This document shows, piece by piece, positions 14,571 to 22,366 of a DNA stretch of 36,665 nt. The first letter of the stretch is position 1. Each line of letters begins with the position of its first letter. The position numbers and the translations under genes were made by a program. Source of the stretch: a virus; IMG/VR virus record IMGVR_UViG_3300006802_000238, positions 1-36,665 of that record, one strand, 5' to 3'. The notes under the pieces are model-generated. The model searched no databases. It saw only the letters and a program-made list of their open reading frames with translations, and was not told the DNA's origin.

Positions 14571-16231
14571 TTTATTCTCCAAGACTCACTAAATCTACCT
14601 CTAACGTGTATATCTCTGAGCCATTCCATCTTATCGTCAATAGGTCTGAAATCTTTTTTGTTGCGATCAATAATCTCATCATATTCTGGATACATTTCTT
14701 TGAACACATCAAATATATTATTCTCGGTATAGAACAAGTGAGAATAAGCTGTATCTGTATAATAATTTATATCTTTATTAAGTATCTTATATCCAATGTC
14801 TTTGTACTCATTAAGTGCTTTAAAATAATGTTCTCTAACATCTAGTTTGTGTTTCATAAATGTTTTGTTTTTAAATAGTTTTGAATATATGTCTTTAAAT
14901 AATTCACTTCTATTACCATTAATTTCATAATAACAATCAGCATGATACTTTGCTAGACCATACCAGTACATTGGTATTAAGAAACTTCTACTATAAAAGA
15001 AACCTTCAAAGACTTGATCTCTTGTCATCTTATCTGTTGCAACAGCAATCTCATCTATTACATCATTGTTATATGGCTTTGCAGTACCTTTAATATTTTG
15101 CCATATCATTTCAGGAAAACCTGTGTTAAATTCTGTATTACTTAATCTACTTAAAGTATTAATCTGTATCATATCAAATGGTGCAGGCATGTCAACTATT
15201 TCGTGTAGACCATACTTAAATGTTTCTAAACTATCACCAGGCAAAGGAAAGATTAATTCTGTATATGATGAAACACCTTTGTCTTTTAAATTCTTTATGA
15301 TAGGTTTGAAACTCTTAATATCAAACGCATTTCTTCTATTGACATTATCTAAAGTTTCAGGATTTGTAGATTGTAAACTAAAACCAAAAGTGTCATCTAC
15401 ATTTGCGTCTTGCAATTTCTTTGCTAACTTCATTATCTTTTCACCATGTGTCTTAGCCCACGTAGGCATAAATCTACCATTGAATTTACCTGCCTTCTTT
15501 TGTTCTACTACAAAATCTACAAGTTTTTCATCTCTAGGAAATATACCAAAGTTACTATCTGCTACATCTATAGCAGTTACATTTCTATCACACATCCATT
15601 TTAGTTCTTTTAAACATTTTTCTGTTTCAAACATTTGTATCTTTGTATATTTCTTATGGCCTATGTCACAGAAAGAACAAGTATAAGGACAACCTCTATT
15701 GCCTTCAAAGATTGCTCTGACTTTTTGTGTGTTGCCTTCTAGTAAACTATCAAAGAAACCATTAAGATAAGGACTAGGTATCATTTTAGGGTCGGCATAT
15801 TCTGCCTCGGCTGCATTGTTAAAGTCTTTTGTAACAACACCTGGTATGTTAAGTTCATCATCTACTAGTAATCTTCTCATTGTTTCTTCACCATAGTATG
15901 CTAACACAGCGTCTATTTCAGGATGTTTTTTACACCATTCTGATGTATATTGTGGTTCAGGTCCACCTACAACTATTCTACATTTAGGATACTTCTTTTT
16001 TATTTCTTTCAATGCGTCATATGTTATTTTCCAGTTCCACATATAACAACTTGCAGCTATAAAATCAGGTTCAACTATATCAATCTCTTTGTTCCACCAT
16101 ACACCTGCAAGTTTATATTTCTTTCGTACTTCTTCAAACTGATTACAATAAGACCAGATCGTACCTACTGCTTGTGGCAGATAGGCTGCGTCTGTACCTA
16201 AAGGTATCTGTAGAAAATAGAAGTTACGCAT
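14567..16231 (-). CDS. Radical SAM enzyme with B12-binding-type N-terminal domain (second copy)
   Basis: 554 aa from ATG at 16231, which overlaps the upstream stop by 8 nt; the frame opens 24 codons earlier, but that would overlap the neighbour further. The N-terminal 130 residues resemble a cobalamin-binding Rossmann domain (SCYMWNWKITYDALKEIKKK, then RIVVGGPEPQY), though the DxHxxG motif for base-off B12 is not seen. The radical SAM Cys triad is C181-x3-C185-x2-C188 in NRGCPYTCSFCDIG. The core continues with TAIDVADSNFGIF and a TELIFPLPGDS strand. It is a paralogue of the protein at 18568-20418. Such enzymes do methylations, ring formations or C-C bond chemistry; the reaction here is unknown. 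Confidence 0.85.
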   Translation of the reverse strand: MRNFYFLQIPLGTDAAYLPQAVGTIWSYCNQFEEVRKKYKLAGVWWNKEIDIVEPDFIAASCYMWNWKITYDALKEIKKKYPKCRIVVGGPEPQYTSEWCKKHPEIDAVLAYYGEETMRRLLVDDELNIPGVVTKDFNNAAEAEYADPKMIPSPYLNGFFDSLLEGNTQKVRAIFEGNRGCPYTCSFCDIGHKKYTKIQMFETEKCLKELKWMCDRNVTAIDVADSNFGIFPRDEKLVDFVVEQKKAGKFNGRFMPTWAKTHGEKIMKLAKKLQDANVDDTFGFSLQSTNPETLDNVNRRNAFDIKSFKPIIKNLKDKGVSSYTELIFPLPGDSLETFKYGLHEIVDMPAPFDMIQINTLSRLSNTEFNTGFPEMIWQNIKGTAKPYNNDVIDEIAVATDKMTRDQVFEGFFYSRSFLIPMYWYGLAKYHADCYYEINGNRSELFKDIYSKLFKNKTFMKHKLDVREHYFKALNEYKDIGYKILNKDINYYTDTAYSHLFYTENNIFDVFKEMYPEYDEIIDRNKKDFRPIDDKMEWLRDIHVRGRFSESWRIK

Positions 16232-16757
16232 TTTTGAAATTCTTTGTGTCTGTCCATATAGTTTTGTTGTCAATCTTTGCAAACAATTTATCAACCCACT
16301 CAAATAAATCCATCATCAATACCCATCTAGGTCCTGTATCAGTTAACTGTCTAGGTACAGCGTGTAACATACGTGTATTGAATATAACAGGACTATCAAC
16401 TACGAATGACTCTACTGGATGATTGAATTGATCGTAAAAGTATTGAGGTGTATTTTCAAAATCACCTTTCAAAGGTATACCTAGATTGCCCCATTTGTTG
16501 TGGTCAATATGGTTTACTAACCCACCAGGTTTCACATTACTAATAAAAAATGATGGTCTTTTAAATTCTGTATTTAGACCTTCATACAATTCATTTAGTA
16601 TAGGAAACTGTTTAGGGTTTAAAGGTAGTTCTTCAACATTCCAAAGTAAACCATTTTGATCGTACCCTTGTCTCCATGTTGCTCTTTCAGCATATTCAAT
16701 TATCTCATTGAAAACGTTTTTATCGTATTGTAATTTAAATTTTTTATGATACCACAT
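16224..16757 (-). CDS. 2OG-Fe(II) oxygenase-like protein (third)
   Basis: 177 aa, ATG at 16757 overlapping the upstream stop by one base, with AGGT before it. Triad H83-x-D85 (GLVNHIDHNKWGN) and H132 (RMLHAVPRQL), with R144 as 2OG anchor. It is a paralogue of the protein at 13064-13672 (see there). The G-D-F-E-N-T-P-Q segment and the following YDQFNHPVES are also close to the protein at 17407. Short N-terminus; probably a minimal beta-helix fold. The stop overlaps the start of the next radical SAM gene. Confidence 0.85.
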   Translation of the reverse strand: MWYHKKFKLQYDKNVFNEIIEYAERATWRQGYDQNGLLWNVEELPLNPKQFPILNELYEGLNTEFKRPSFFISNVKPGGLVNHIDHNKWGNLGIPLKGDFENTPQYFYDQFNHPVESFVVDSPVIFNTRMLHAVPRQLTDTGPRWVLMMDLFEWVDKLFAKIDNKTIWTDTKNFKNA

Positions 16758-17410
16758 TACGCATACCTATATTGTTCTATTAATCTTTCAAATAAATGTT
16801 CATCAAACTTCATACAAAATACTAACATAATAATATCGTCCGATGTACTAAAAACTGAATGTCTTTTGTTTGCGTTAAAGAAAAACATCTGGCCATCTTT
16901 AACATCTCTAACTGTATCCTCGTATATAAACTTTAAATCTTTTTTATCACACCTGTTAATGAAAGCAATAAATCTTATTTCATCATAACCATATTCTAAT
17001 TTGTTTACATCATAGTGTTCAGGAAAATAACCACCTGTGTTTAGTTTTAGAAAGTGACATCTCCCTAACCAAGGTTTCCATGGTTCAATGAGTTTCTGTA
17101 ATTCTTTTGAGTTATCATATACTTCGGTGTATTCTTTTATGTGATGATTTGTAATACTAGTACCATGTATCTTATTGTATTGTAGTAAACTATCTAAATC
17201 AGGTATACCACTTAACTTGCCATCTAAACTTGTTACACTTAATCCCCACCTGTTATTTGGGTTTCTTAAATTGTAAGGTTTCCATGAGTCTTTGTATGGC
17301 TCAAGGTCTTTCATTATCTGTCTAGTATTAATGTGTTGTTTCATTTGCAACCAATCACCCATAGTAGAAAGTCTTTGAAGCGCTTTGTTTGTTCTATCTA
17401 CACTGCTCAT
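16757..17410 (-). CDS. 2OG-oxygenase-fold protein, possible missing 2OG anchor (second)
   Basis: 217 aa, ATG at 17410 overlapping the upstream stop (ATGA), with AAGGAT before it. The HxD motif is H132-x-D134 in TGGYFPEHYDVNK and the distal His is H184 in NANKRHSVFS. The positions 10-12 residues after the distal His, where the neighbours have Arg, read Ile/Met/Leu here (SDDIIMLVF). The 2OG-binding Arg may be lost or supplied from elsewhere. The sequence around IRFIAFINRCDKKDLKFIYE and DGQMFFFNANKRH is typical of the cupin/beta-helix core. It may act on another substrate or serve a structural role beside the other five. Moderate confidence in activity, higher in fold. Confidence 0.75.
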   Translation of the reverse strand: MSSVDRTNKALQRLSTMGDWLQMKQHINTRQIMKDLEPYKDSWKPYNLRNPNNRWGLSVTSLDGKLSGIPDLDSLLQYNKIHGTSITNHHIKEYTEVYDNSKELQKLIEPWKPWLGRCHFLKLNTGGYFPEHYDVNKLEYGYDEIRFIAFINRCDKKDLKFIYEDTVRDVKDGQMFFFNANKRHSVFSTSDDIIMLVFCMKFDEHLFERLIEQYRYA

Positions 17411-18051
17411 ATAAATTTTATCCTTTTGTTTTTTTCATTCTGTTCCCAGTTTACTAACGTACCATCTAGTAATCTTTTTTCTATATCTTCATAACTATTA
17501 TGTCGCCAAGCACAAGTTATAATAATTCTATTTTTTTCTGTCTTGTTTTCTACACCATGTATTTCAGGACCTTTAAATATCCAAGGTGCAAATTCATTTG
17601 TAATATCATTTTTCTCATATGTCATTCTATACTTTTCTGTACTTCTATCAAAACTATCATAGAAAACTTGTGGACTTGTATCACTAAACTCACCTCGTAT
17701 TGCAAAGTTTAAAGCAGTAGGTCTGTTTCTATCTTGGTGTGGTGGTGCACCACCTATTGCTGTTTGTGTGTACAATACAGTATCAAAAGATATTGCAGGT
17801 GTAAAAAGATTTATCAACTCATAATGAAACTCACTAAAAGGATAGTTTTTACATTCTCGTCTAGCATTAAATGCCTCTTGTACAGTCCATCTTATATGAC
17901 CACAATCAAACAGATACCAATTGTTTTCGTCTATATTCTCTAAATGATTTAATAGATATTCTCTATCGTACCAAAGAGTTTTTAGCTCACGACAATACGG
18001 TGCTGATCTTGTTTCTTCCAAGGACGTCAACCTTATCTCTGGCGTCATCAT
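17407..18051 (-). CDS. 2OG-Fe(II) oxygenase-like protein (first)
   Basis: 214 aa if it begins at ATG 18051, where AAAGG lies 4-7 nt upstream; ATG 18048 is equally possible, and the frame also opens at ATG 18063 without a good ribosome site. Triad H105-x-D107 (GGAPPHQDRNRP) and H165 (GPEIHGVENKT), with R175 following. It shares a G-E-F-x-x-T-S/T-P-Q-V-F-Y-D-S-F stretch with the protein at 16224. The distal HGVEN and the 65-nt overlap with the preceding peroxiredoxin-like gene are unusual: the conserved part starts only near residue 20, so the N-terminus may be dispensable. Substrate unknown. Confidence 0.8.
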   Translation of the reverse strand: MMTPEIRLTSLEETRSAPYCRELKTLWYDREYLLNHLENIDENNWYLFDCGHIRWTVQEAFNARRECKNYPFSEFHYELINLFTPAISFDTVLYTQTAIGGAPPHQDRNRPTALNFAIRGEFSDTSPQVFYDSFDRSTEKYRMTYEKNDITNEFAPWIFKGPEIHGVENKTEKNRIIITCAWRHNSYEDIEKRLLDGTLVNWEQNEKNKRIKFI

Positions 18052-18571
18052 TAAACCTTTCATAATTTGTTTGTATAATTTCTAAATACTTAATCATTGT
18101 ATCAGCGTCTGATACTTGAAAACACGTCATAGGGTTGTGTGTAAAGTCTTCATACTTACAATGTTTCATAATTAGATTGTCTATAATCATAGCGTATCTA
18201 TGACTACAATTTCCTAATCCTTCTTTACTCATACTCTCTAACATACCTATAGATGTGGCCCAATCACCATTAGGGTCAGGTAAGTTTTTTAGGTACGATA
18301 AATTTTCTGATTTGTGATATGCGTTTTGTACGTAACAATTATCAACACTTGTAAAATATACTTCATCAATACCTAGTTCTCTTATCTTGCTGTAATAGAA
18401 GTCGTATGCTTTTAAATGTGTGGCTGCATACTCAACAAGAAATACGCCAGGCAATCCTATTAGTAATATCTTTTTATCTTTAAATAATTCGTGTGTAGAA
18501 TACCAGTTTGTGGCTGCACTATCTTTGTGCATAGTTTTTATATCTGGTATTATATCGCCAACTCTTATCAT
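17987..18571 (-). CDS. Peroxiredoxin-5-like protein lacking the catalytic Cys
   Basis: 194 aa from ATG at 18571, overlapping the upstream stop as ATGA; the frame opens 17 codons earlier. It matches the Prx5 group along its length: IRVGDIIPDIK start, ELFKDKKILLIGLPG, THL, GIDEVYFTSVDN (known: 'G-V-x-x-V-x-x-x-S-V-N-D'), DPNGDWATSIG, and MTCFQVSDADTMI. In active Prx5 the loop after PG reads A-F-T-P-x-C-S; here it is V-F-L-V-E-Y-A, so the peroxidatic Cys is Tyr48 and the active-site Thr is Leu45. The second Cys, in MTCF, is kept. It is probably not a peroxidase; a binding, chaperone or partner role is inferred. It lies between a radical SAM gene and three 2OG oxygenases. Confidence 0.8.
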   Translation of the reverse strand: MIRVGDIIPDIKTMHKDSAATNWYSTHELFKDKKILLIGLPGVFLVEYAATHLKAYDFYYSKIRELGIDEVYFTSVDNCYVQNAYHKSENLSYLKNLPDPNGDWATSIGMLESMSKEGLGNCSHRYAMIIDNLIMKHCKYEDFTHNPMTCFQVSDADTMIKYLEIIQTNYERFNDDARDKVDVLGRNKISTVLS

Positions 18572-20418
18572 AACATAATCTCCTTTGATTTCAAAAAACA
18601 TCTCTTGGCTTTTCTTCCCCACCAGAATAAATGCTTTGAGTGGTCTACTATATCTTTATATTTATAAACGGCTACAGATACGATATTATTAACAGCGACT
18701 AATGGTTTGTTATCGTAGAACCAACTATACCAATTCTTATCAAATTGTTTTTCTGTATCATCTCTTTCGTATGTGTCAATAATGTGCTTGTTAAACTGGC
18801 ACGCTTCTGATACATCTACATTATATTCTTTCTTACATATGTCTATAACTTCTTTATGTACCTTGTCTATGTTTTTATATAAGAAAGAAGCTGTTGCACC
18901 ATTATCTTGTATATGAAAATCATCGCCACCTTCAATAGTTCTACCCCATGTCTTATCTTCAAATAAACTTTGTTTCAAACTGTTTGTGTGATTTTTATAT
19001 TCTTCATTTAGTATGCCATTACCATTTCTACTATACTCAAATAGTTTTTTATAAAAATCTATAAATGGTACATTGTGTTCTCGGTTAAGATATGTGGCTG
19101 CAACTTGACTAACACCATGATAGTGATGAGGTATCACAAGACCTTTAGCGAAAAAATACATGTCTATATAATCTTGTTTACTAAAACTTTTACTTTCATA
19201 TGCAACATAATCAATCTCACCATTACTATCTTTAGGATAAGTATTACCACCTGCAGGTGCAGCTGTCTTTGTATATTTGTATCCGTATTTGTTTTTATAT
19301 TCAGGATCAGAAAAAGGAGTATTAGGTACAATACTCAAAGGGTGTACTGTTAACGCATGGTCACTTCCTAATTCTAGTATCTTACCTATACCTTCAATCC
19401 ATGTGTCTAATGTTTCTTCAGGTAAACCTACAATTAGTTCACAATAATTATCAACACCTGCTTTATTATAGTCGCCAACAATTTGTTCTAATTTTTCATT
19501 TGCAAGATTAATTCTTTTGATTGCTTTTAATGTTTTAGGATTCATACTTTGTAAAGCAATAGTAACACCACGTCTTATCTTTGCTTCTTTATTAAGTATT
19601 TCACCCAACTCAACAATACGTTTTGGTTGTTGTTTTGCTGTACTATAATCTATCTGTCTAGGATAACCAGTTTCATTTCTACGTTTAGCGATGTGTCTTA
19701 TAAAGTCAACATCTCTATTGAACATACCTACATTACTATCACCAAAGTATAAGAAGTCAATTTTATTTTTTACAATCCAATCTATCTCACCTATTACTCT
19801 ATCATAATCAAACATGGCAATCTTATTGTAATATAAATCTTGTTGATCGCAGAAAGAACAACTATATGGACAACCTCTATTAGTTTCTATGATAGCACTA
19901 TATTGTTTACCAGGTTGCATAAGACTATCCATCAACCCACTTAAATAAGGACTTGGTATGTCGTTTAATTCTTTATCTGGTTTAGGTGGCGTATAAGAGT
20001 CTTTTGTCATTACGCCTGGGTACGTATAGTTACCTTTTAGTATTTCAGCAAATGCTCTTTCACCTGCATATGTAACTATAATATCGCATAGGTCAGTATT
20101 GTCTTCTAACCAACTTTGTTTGAATGGCACTTGTGGTCCACCCATTACTATTTTGCAATTAGGATATTTCTTTTTGACTGCTCTTGCTAACTGACAAGTT
20201 ATGTCCCAGTTCCACACGTATGTTGATAATGCTAAGATGTCAGGATTGTCAATCTTTTTTAGATAGTCCTCTACGGACTCTCTTTCAAAGAAGATGTCTC
20301 CTAATTCCCAATCTGTTACCTGTGTCTTACAATATTCCCATATGTAAGCAACACTTAACGGTAAAAAGATAGCGTCAGCAATTAGATTGTTTATTTGAGT
20401 AAAATATACCTTTTTCAA
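18568..20418 (-). CDS. Radical SAM enzyme with B12-binding-type N-terminal domain (first copy)
   Basis: 616 aa starting at a TTG at 20418, with AAGGAA 8 nt before; a nearby ATG (20425) is out of frame. The N-terminal domain has LPLSVAYIWEYC, ALSTYVWNWDI and KIVMGGPQVPF, typical of cobalamin-binding domains that precede radical SAM cores, but no DxHxxG motif. The Cys triad is C183-x3-C187-x2-C190 in NRGCPYSCSFCDQQ, followed by FLYFGDSNVGMF and a CELIVGLPEET strand. Paralogue of the protein at 14567-16231; both have PSPYL-G-(F/L)-(F/M)-DSL before the triad. It is the first gene of the leftward operon, driven by the late box at 20456-20463. Reaction unknown. Confidence 0.85.
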   Translation of the reverse strand: MKKVYFTQINNLIADAIFLPLSVAYIWEYCKTQVTDWELGDIFFERESVEDYLKKIDNPDILALSTYVWNWDITCQLARAVKKKYPNCKIVMGGPQVPFKQSWLEDNTDLCDIIVTYAGERAFAEILKGNYTYPGVMTKDSYTPPKPDKELNDIPSPYLSGLMDSLMQPGKQYSAIIETNRGCPYSCSFCDQQDLYYNKIAMFDYDRVIGEIDWIVKNKIDFLYFGDSNVGMFNRDVDFIRHIAKRRNETGYPRQIDYSTAKQQPKRIVELGEILNKEAKIRRGVTIALQSMNPKTLKAIKRINLANEKLEQIVGDYNKAGVDNYCELIVGLPEETLDTWIEGIGKILELGSDHALTVHPLSIVPNTPFSDPEYKNKYGYKYTKTAAPAGGNTYPKDSNGEIDYVAYESKSFSKQDYIDMYFFAKGLVIPHHYHGVSQVAATYLNREHNVPFIDFYKKLFEYSRNGNGILNEEYKNHTNSLKQSLFEDKTWGRTIEGGDDFHIQDNGATASFLYKNIDKVHKEVIDICKKEYNVDVSEACQFNKHIIDTYERDDTEKQFDKNWYSWFYDNKPLVAVNNIVSVAVYKYKDIVDHSKHLFWWGRKAKRCFLKSKEIML

Positions 20419-20455
20419 GCTTCATTCCTTAATTCTCTACTCTACCCTCTATTGA

Positions 20456-20463
20456 TATTTATA
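20456..20463 (-). promoter_or_regulatory. T4-type late promoter box TATAAATA (leftward)
   Basis: Exact match on the minus strand in the 67-nt divergent gap, 37 nt before the TTG start at 20418. It would drive the leftward operon down to 8129. Confidence 0.75.
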
Positions 20464-20471
20464 CATAAATA
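20464..20471 (+). promoter_or_regulatory. Near-consensus late promoter box CATAAATA (rightward)
   Basis: One mismatch to TATAAATA, directly back-to-back with the leftward box, so the pair forms an imperfect palindrome like that at 6018-6035. It ends 14 nt before the ATG at 20486 and would drive the rightward operon. A TATAAT at 20475-20480 is too close to the start codon to give a normal leader. Confidence 0.5.
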
Positions 20472-20485
20472 TGTTATAATATATT

Positions 20486-21349
20486 ATGAAAAATGTAAAT
20501 ATAGTATGTACAAGTAAACCAGGTGATGGTCTGTTTCATTACAGTTATGAACATTGTTGTTTTCTCAACGACCTAGGTATAAGTGCCAAACTGATTGTTA
20601 TACCCAATAAAAAACACATAATACAAGATTACATTGACGCAATAAATGAGTGTTATACAAAGTTTGAAAACATAGTGTTTAATGACTATATGCCACGGTC
20701 AGATGACGTAACTTTGATTATGGGTAGAAGTATGTTAACACTTGCATACCTTGATTACAATAGTTATACTGAAGAACAAAAATTAACATTACACAGTTTG
20801 TTTAGTAATAAACTTATATCTGTATATTCAGAAAACCATGTTAAAGAATATCCTATCGCACTAGATTTTTATGAACCCAAAGAAGTAATTGACTTATGCG
20901 ACCATGAGGTATATGTAAATGGTGTAGGCGAACAATTTGAAAAAATAATAAACTTTAGTATATACAAACCTATAGAAGATAACATACAATTTAAATATCT
21001 ATTCTTAGGAACAAATAAAACATATTATAGAGAAGTAGAAAAACATATAAAAAATTATACGTCACATGGTATCATAGCATACAAAGATAAGTACATAAGT
21101 CAAAAACATAATCATGTATTCGTACCTGTTAAAAATCTATTAGGTTTATTTGACACTTATGTTTACACTAAACCTAACTTTGATCCTGCACCTAGAATTA
21201 TACAAGAATGTAAATGGTTAGGAAAAGAAGTGATTTATTTAAGAGATAAATCTATTAAAGATGGTGGACCTGTATATTGGAAAAGACCTGCAAAATGTTT
21301 AACTGAACAAAAAGATAAAATAGAAAATTTACTAAAACATTTAAGATGA
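20486..21349 (+). CDS. Glycosyltransferase-like protein
   Basis: 287 aa, ATG at 20486 with no visible ribosome site, so the mRNA may be nearly leaderless. The N-terminal half looks like a Rossmann domain (MKNVNIVCTSKPGDGLFHYS then AKLIVIPNKKH). The C-terminal half has DTYVYTKPNFDPAPRIIQEC then KEVIYLRDKSIKDGG; this D-P-A-P-R-I-(I/V)-x-E pattern resembles the nucleotide-sugar-binding end of GT-B glycosyltransferases. No conserved catalytic residue can be fixed by eye. First gene of the rightward operon, with stop and next start overlapping as ATGA. A transferase adding a sugar to the cassette's product is inferred. Confidence 0.6.
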   Translation: MKNVNIVCTSKPGDGLFHYSYEHCCFLNDLGISAKLIVIPNKKHIIQDYIDAINECYTKFENIVFNDYMPRSDDVTLIMGRSMLTLAYLDYNSYTEEQKLTLHSLFSNKLISVYSENHVKEYPIALDFYEPKEVIDLCDHEVYVNGVGEQFEKIINFSIYKPIEDNIQFKYLFLGTNKTYYREVEKHIKNYTSHGIIAYKDKYISQKHNHVFVPVKNLLGLFDTYVYTKPNFDPAPRIIQECKWLGKEVIYLRDKSIKDGGPVYWKRPAKCLTEQKDKIENLLKHLR

Positions 21350-22002
21350 GTGATATAGCATTTTATAGAAGATCAAAGAAAGGAATAAATATTGACATAA
21401 GCAATAGGTGTCCTTTAGAGTGTATGAGATGTCAAAGACAAACTAACTTTACACTTGAAGGCAGAAAAGTTTATGGTCGGGATGCTACAATGGACGAGAT
21501 AAGAAAGTTATCTGATTATTTTTCATCATTTAATTTTTGTGGTCAGTTATCTGATCCTGTACATCATCCAAAGTTTGTTGAGATATTAGAGTACCTGTAT
21601 AATAAAGATATACAAGTTACAGTACATAATGCCTCATCTGCCAAATCTAAAAGTTGGTACGTACAAGCGTTTAAGGCACACCCTAAAGCAAAATGGATAT
21701 TTGCAATAGATGGTTTACCTGAAGAAAGTAACATGTATCGTGTTAACCAAGACGGTAAAAAATTATATGAAGTTATGTTAGAAGCAAAGAAACACTTAAA
21801 ACAAACGCCATCTTGGCAGTTTATAGTGTTTAGTTACAATGAACACAATTTAGAAAAGGCGAAACAAATGGCAATAGATGAGGGTTTAATGTTCATAGTG
21901 TTACACTCGTCAAGGTGGATGGGAGAAGATGACCCATTAAGACCTCAATCAAAAGAATATAATTTAGGATATAAAGGATACGTAAGACCTAATGTCAGAT
22001 AA
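21346..22002 (+). CDS. Radical SAM enzyme, catalytic-core piece
   Basis: 218 aa, ATGA overlap with the gene before. The Cys triad is C22-x3-C26-x2-C29 in ISNRCPLECMRCQRQ, followed by the strand FCGQLSDPVHHPKFVEILEY, the position of the usual GGEP-type motif, and WIFAIDGLPEESNMYR. The protein ends right after the barrel; the Cys-rich C-terminal domain expected in SPASM-type enzymes is encoded in another frame at 21992-22366. Family members oxidise or crosslink peptide side chains, or act on small molecules. The substrate is unknown. Confidence 0.82.
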   Translation: MSDIAFYRRSKKGINIDISNRCPLECMRCQRQTNFTLEGRKVYGRDATMDEIRKLSDYFSSFNFCGQLSDPVHHPKFVEILEYLYNKDIQVTVHNASSAKSKSWYVQAFKAHPKAKWIFAIDGLPEESNMYRVNQDGKKLYEVMLEAKKHLKQTPSWQFIVFSYNEHNLEKAKQMAIDEGLMFIVLHSSRWMGEDDPLRPQSKEYNLGYKGYVRPNVR

Positions 22003-22366
22003 AAAAGATAAACTAGAAGGTAAATTTGTTGCTCAATGTATGAACGGCAAAATGCAAATGGCTATGAGTAATAGAGGTCATCTATTACCTTGTTGTTGGT
22101 GCGACCAAGAATGGACATTAAGCACACCATTATTTCAAAAAATGTTAAAAGTAAGTAAAGTAAGTGAGGCAGAAAACATAGATGAAATAGTATTGTCAGA
22201 TGAATGGAGAGAGTTTGAACAAATTATGAAAGACGGTGAGGCAGGCGATCATAGTAAAGTGCCTAAAAATTGTCTGTATCATTGTTTAATTAGACCAGAT
22301 GATAATATAAAAATAGAACATCATTTAGATGAAAAAGGTAAATCAATAGTAAAAAATAAAGTATGA
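21992..22366 (+). CDS. SPASM-like Cys-rich partner of the radical SAM enzyme
   Basis: 124 aa, start overlapping the previous stop by 11 nt, +1 frame relative to it. It carries six Cys in SPASM-like spacing: C16 (FVAQCMNG), C34, C35 and C37 (LLPCCWCDQ), C94 and C98 (KNCLYHCL). The order 'CMNG ... G-x-L-(L/x)-P-C-C' is what follows the barrel in SPASM or twitch radical SAM proteins, where the Cys bind auxiliary iron-sulfur clusters. It probably works with the 21346 protein as a two-chain enzyme, or the pair is a single gene split by a frameshift. Its stop overlaps the next start (ATGA). Confidence 0.7.
   Translation: MSDKKDKLEGKFVAQCMNGKMQMAMSNRGHLLPCCWCDQEWTLSTPLFQKMLKVSKVSEAENIDEIVLSDEWREFEQIMKDGEAGDHSKVPKNCLYHCLIRPDDNIKIEHHLDEKGKSIVKNKV

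Noticed and set aside
20475-20480. TATAAT resembling a sigma-70 -10 box
   Set aside because: It ends 5 nt before the ATG at 20486 and no -35 element is apparent, so a normal leader is impossible. The AT-rich context makes chance likely.
22001-22007. AAAAAAG slippery heptamer at the joint of the split radical SAM genes
   Set aside because: The first frame stops at 22000-22002, before the heptamer could be read in the right phase, so programmed -1 frameshifting is not supported.
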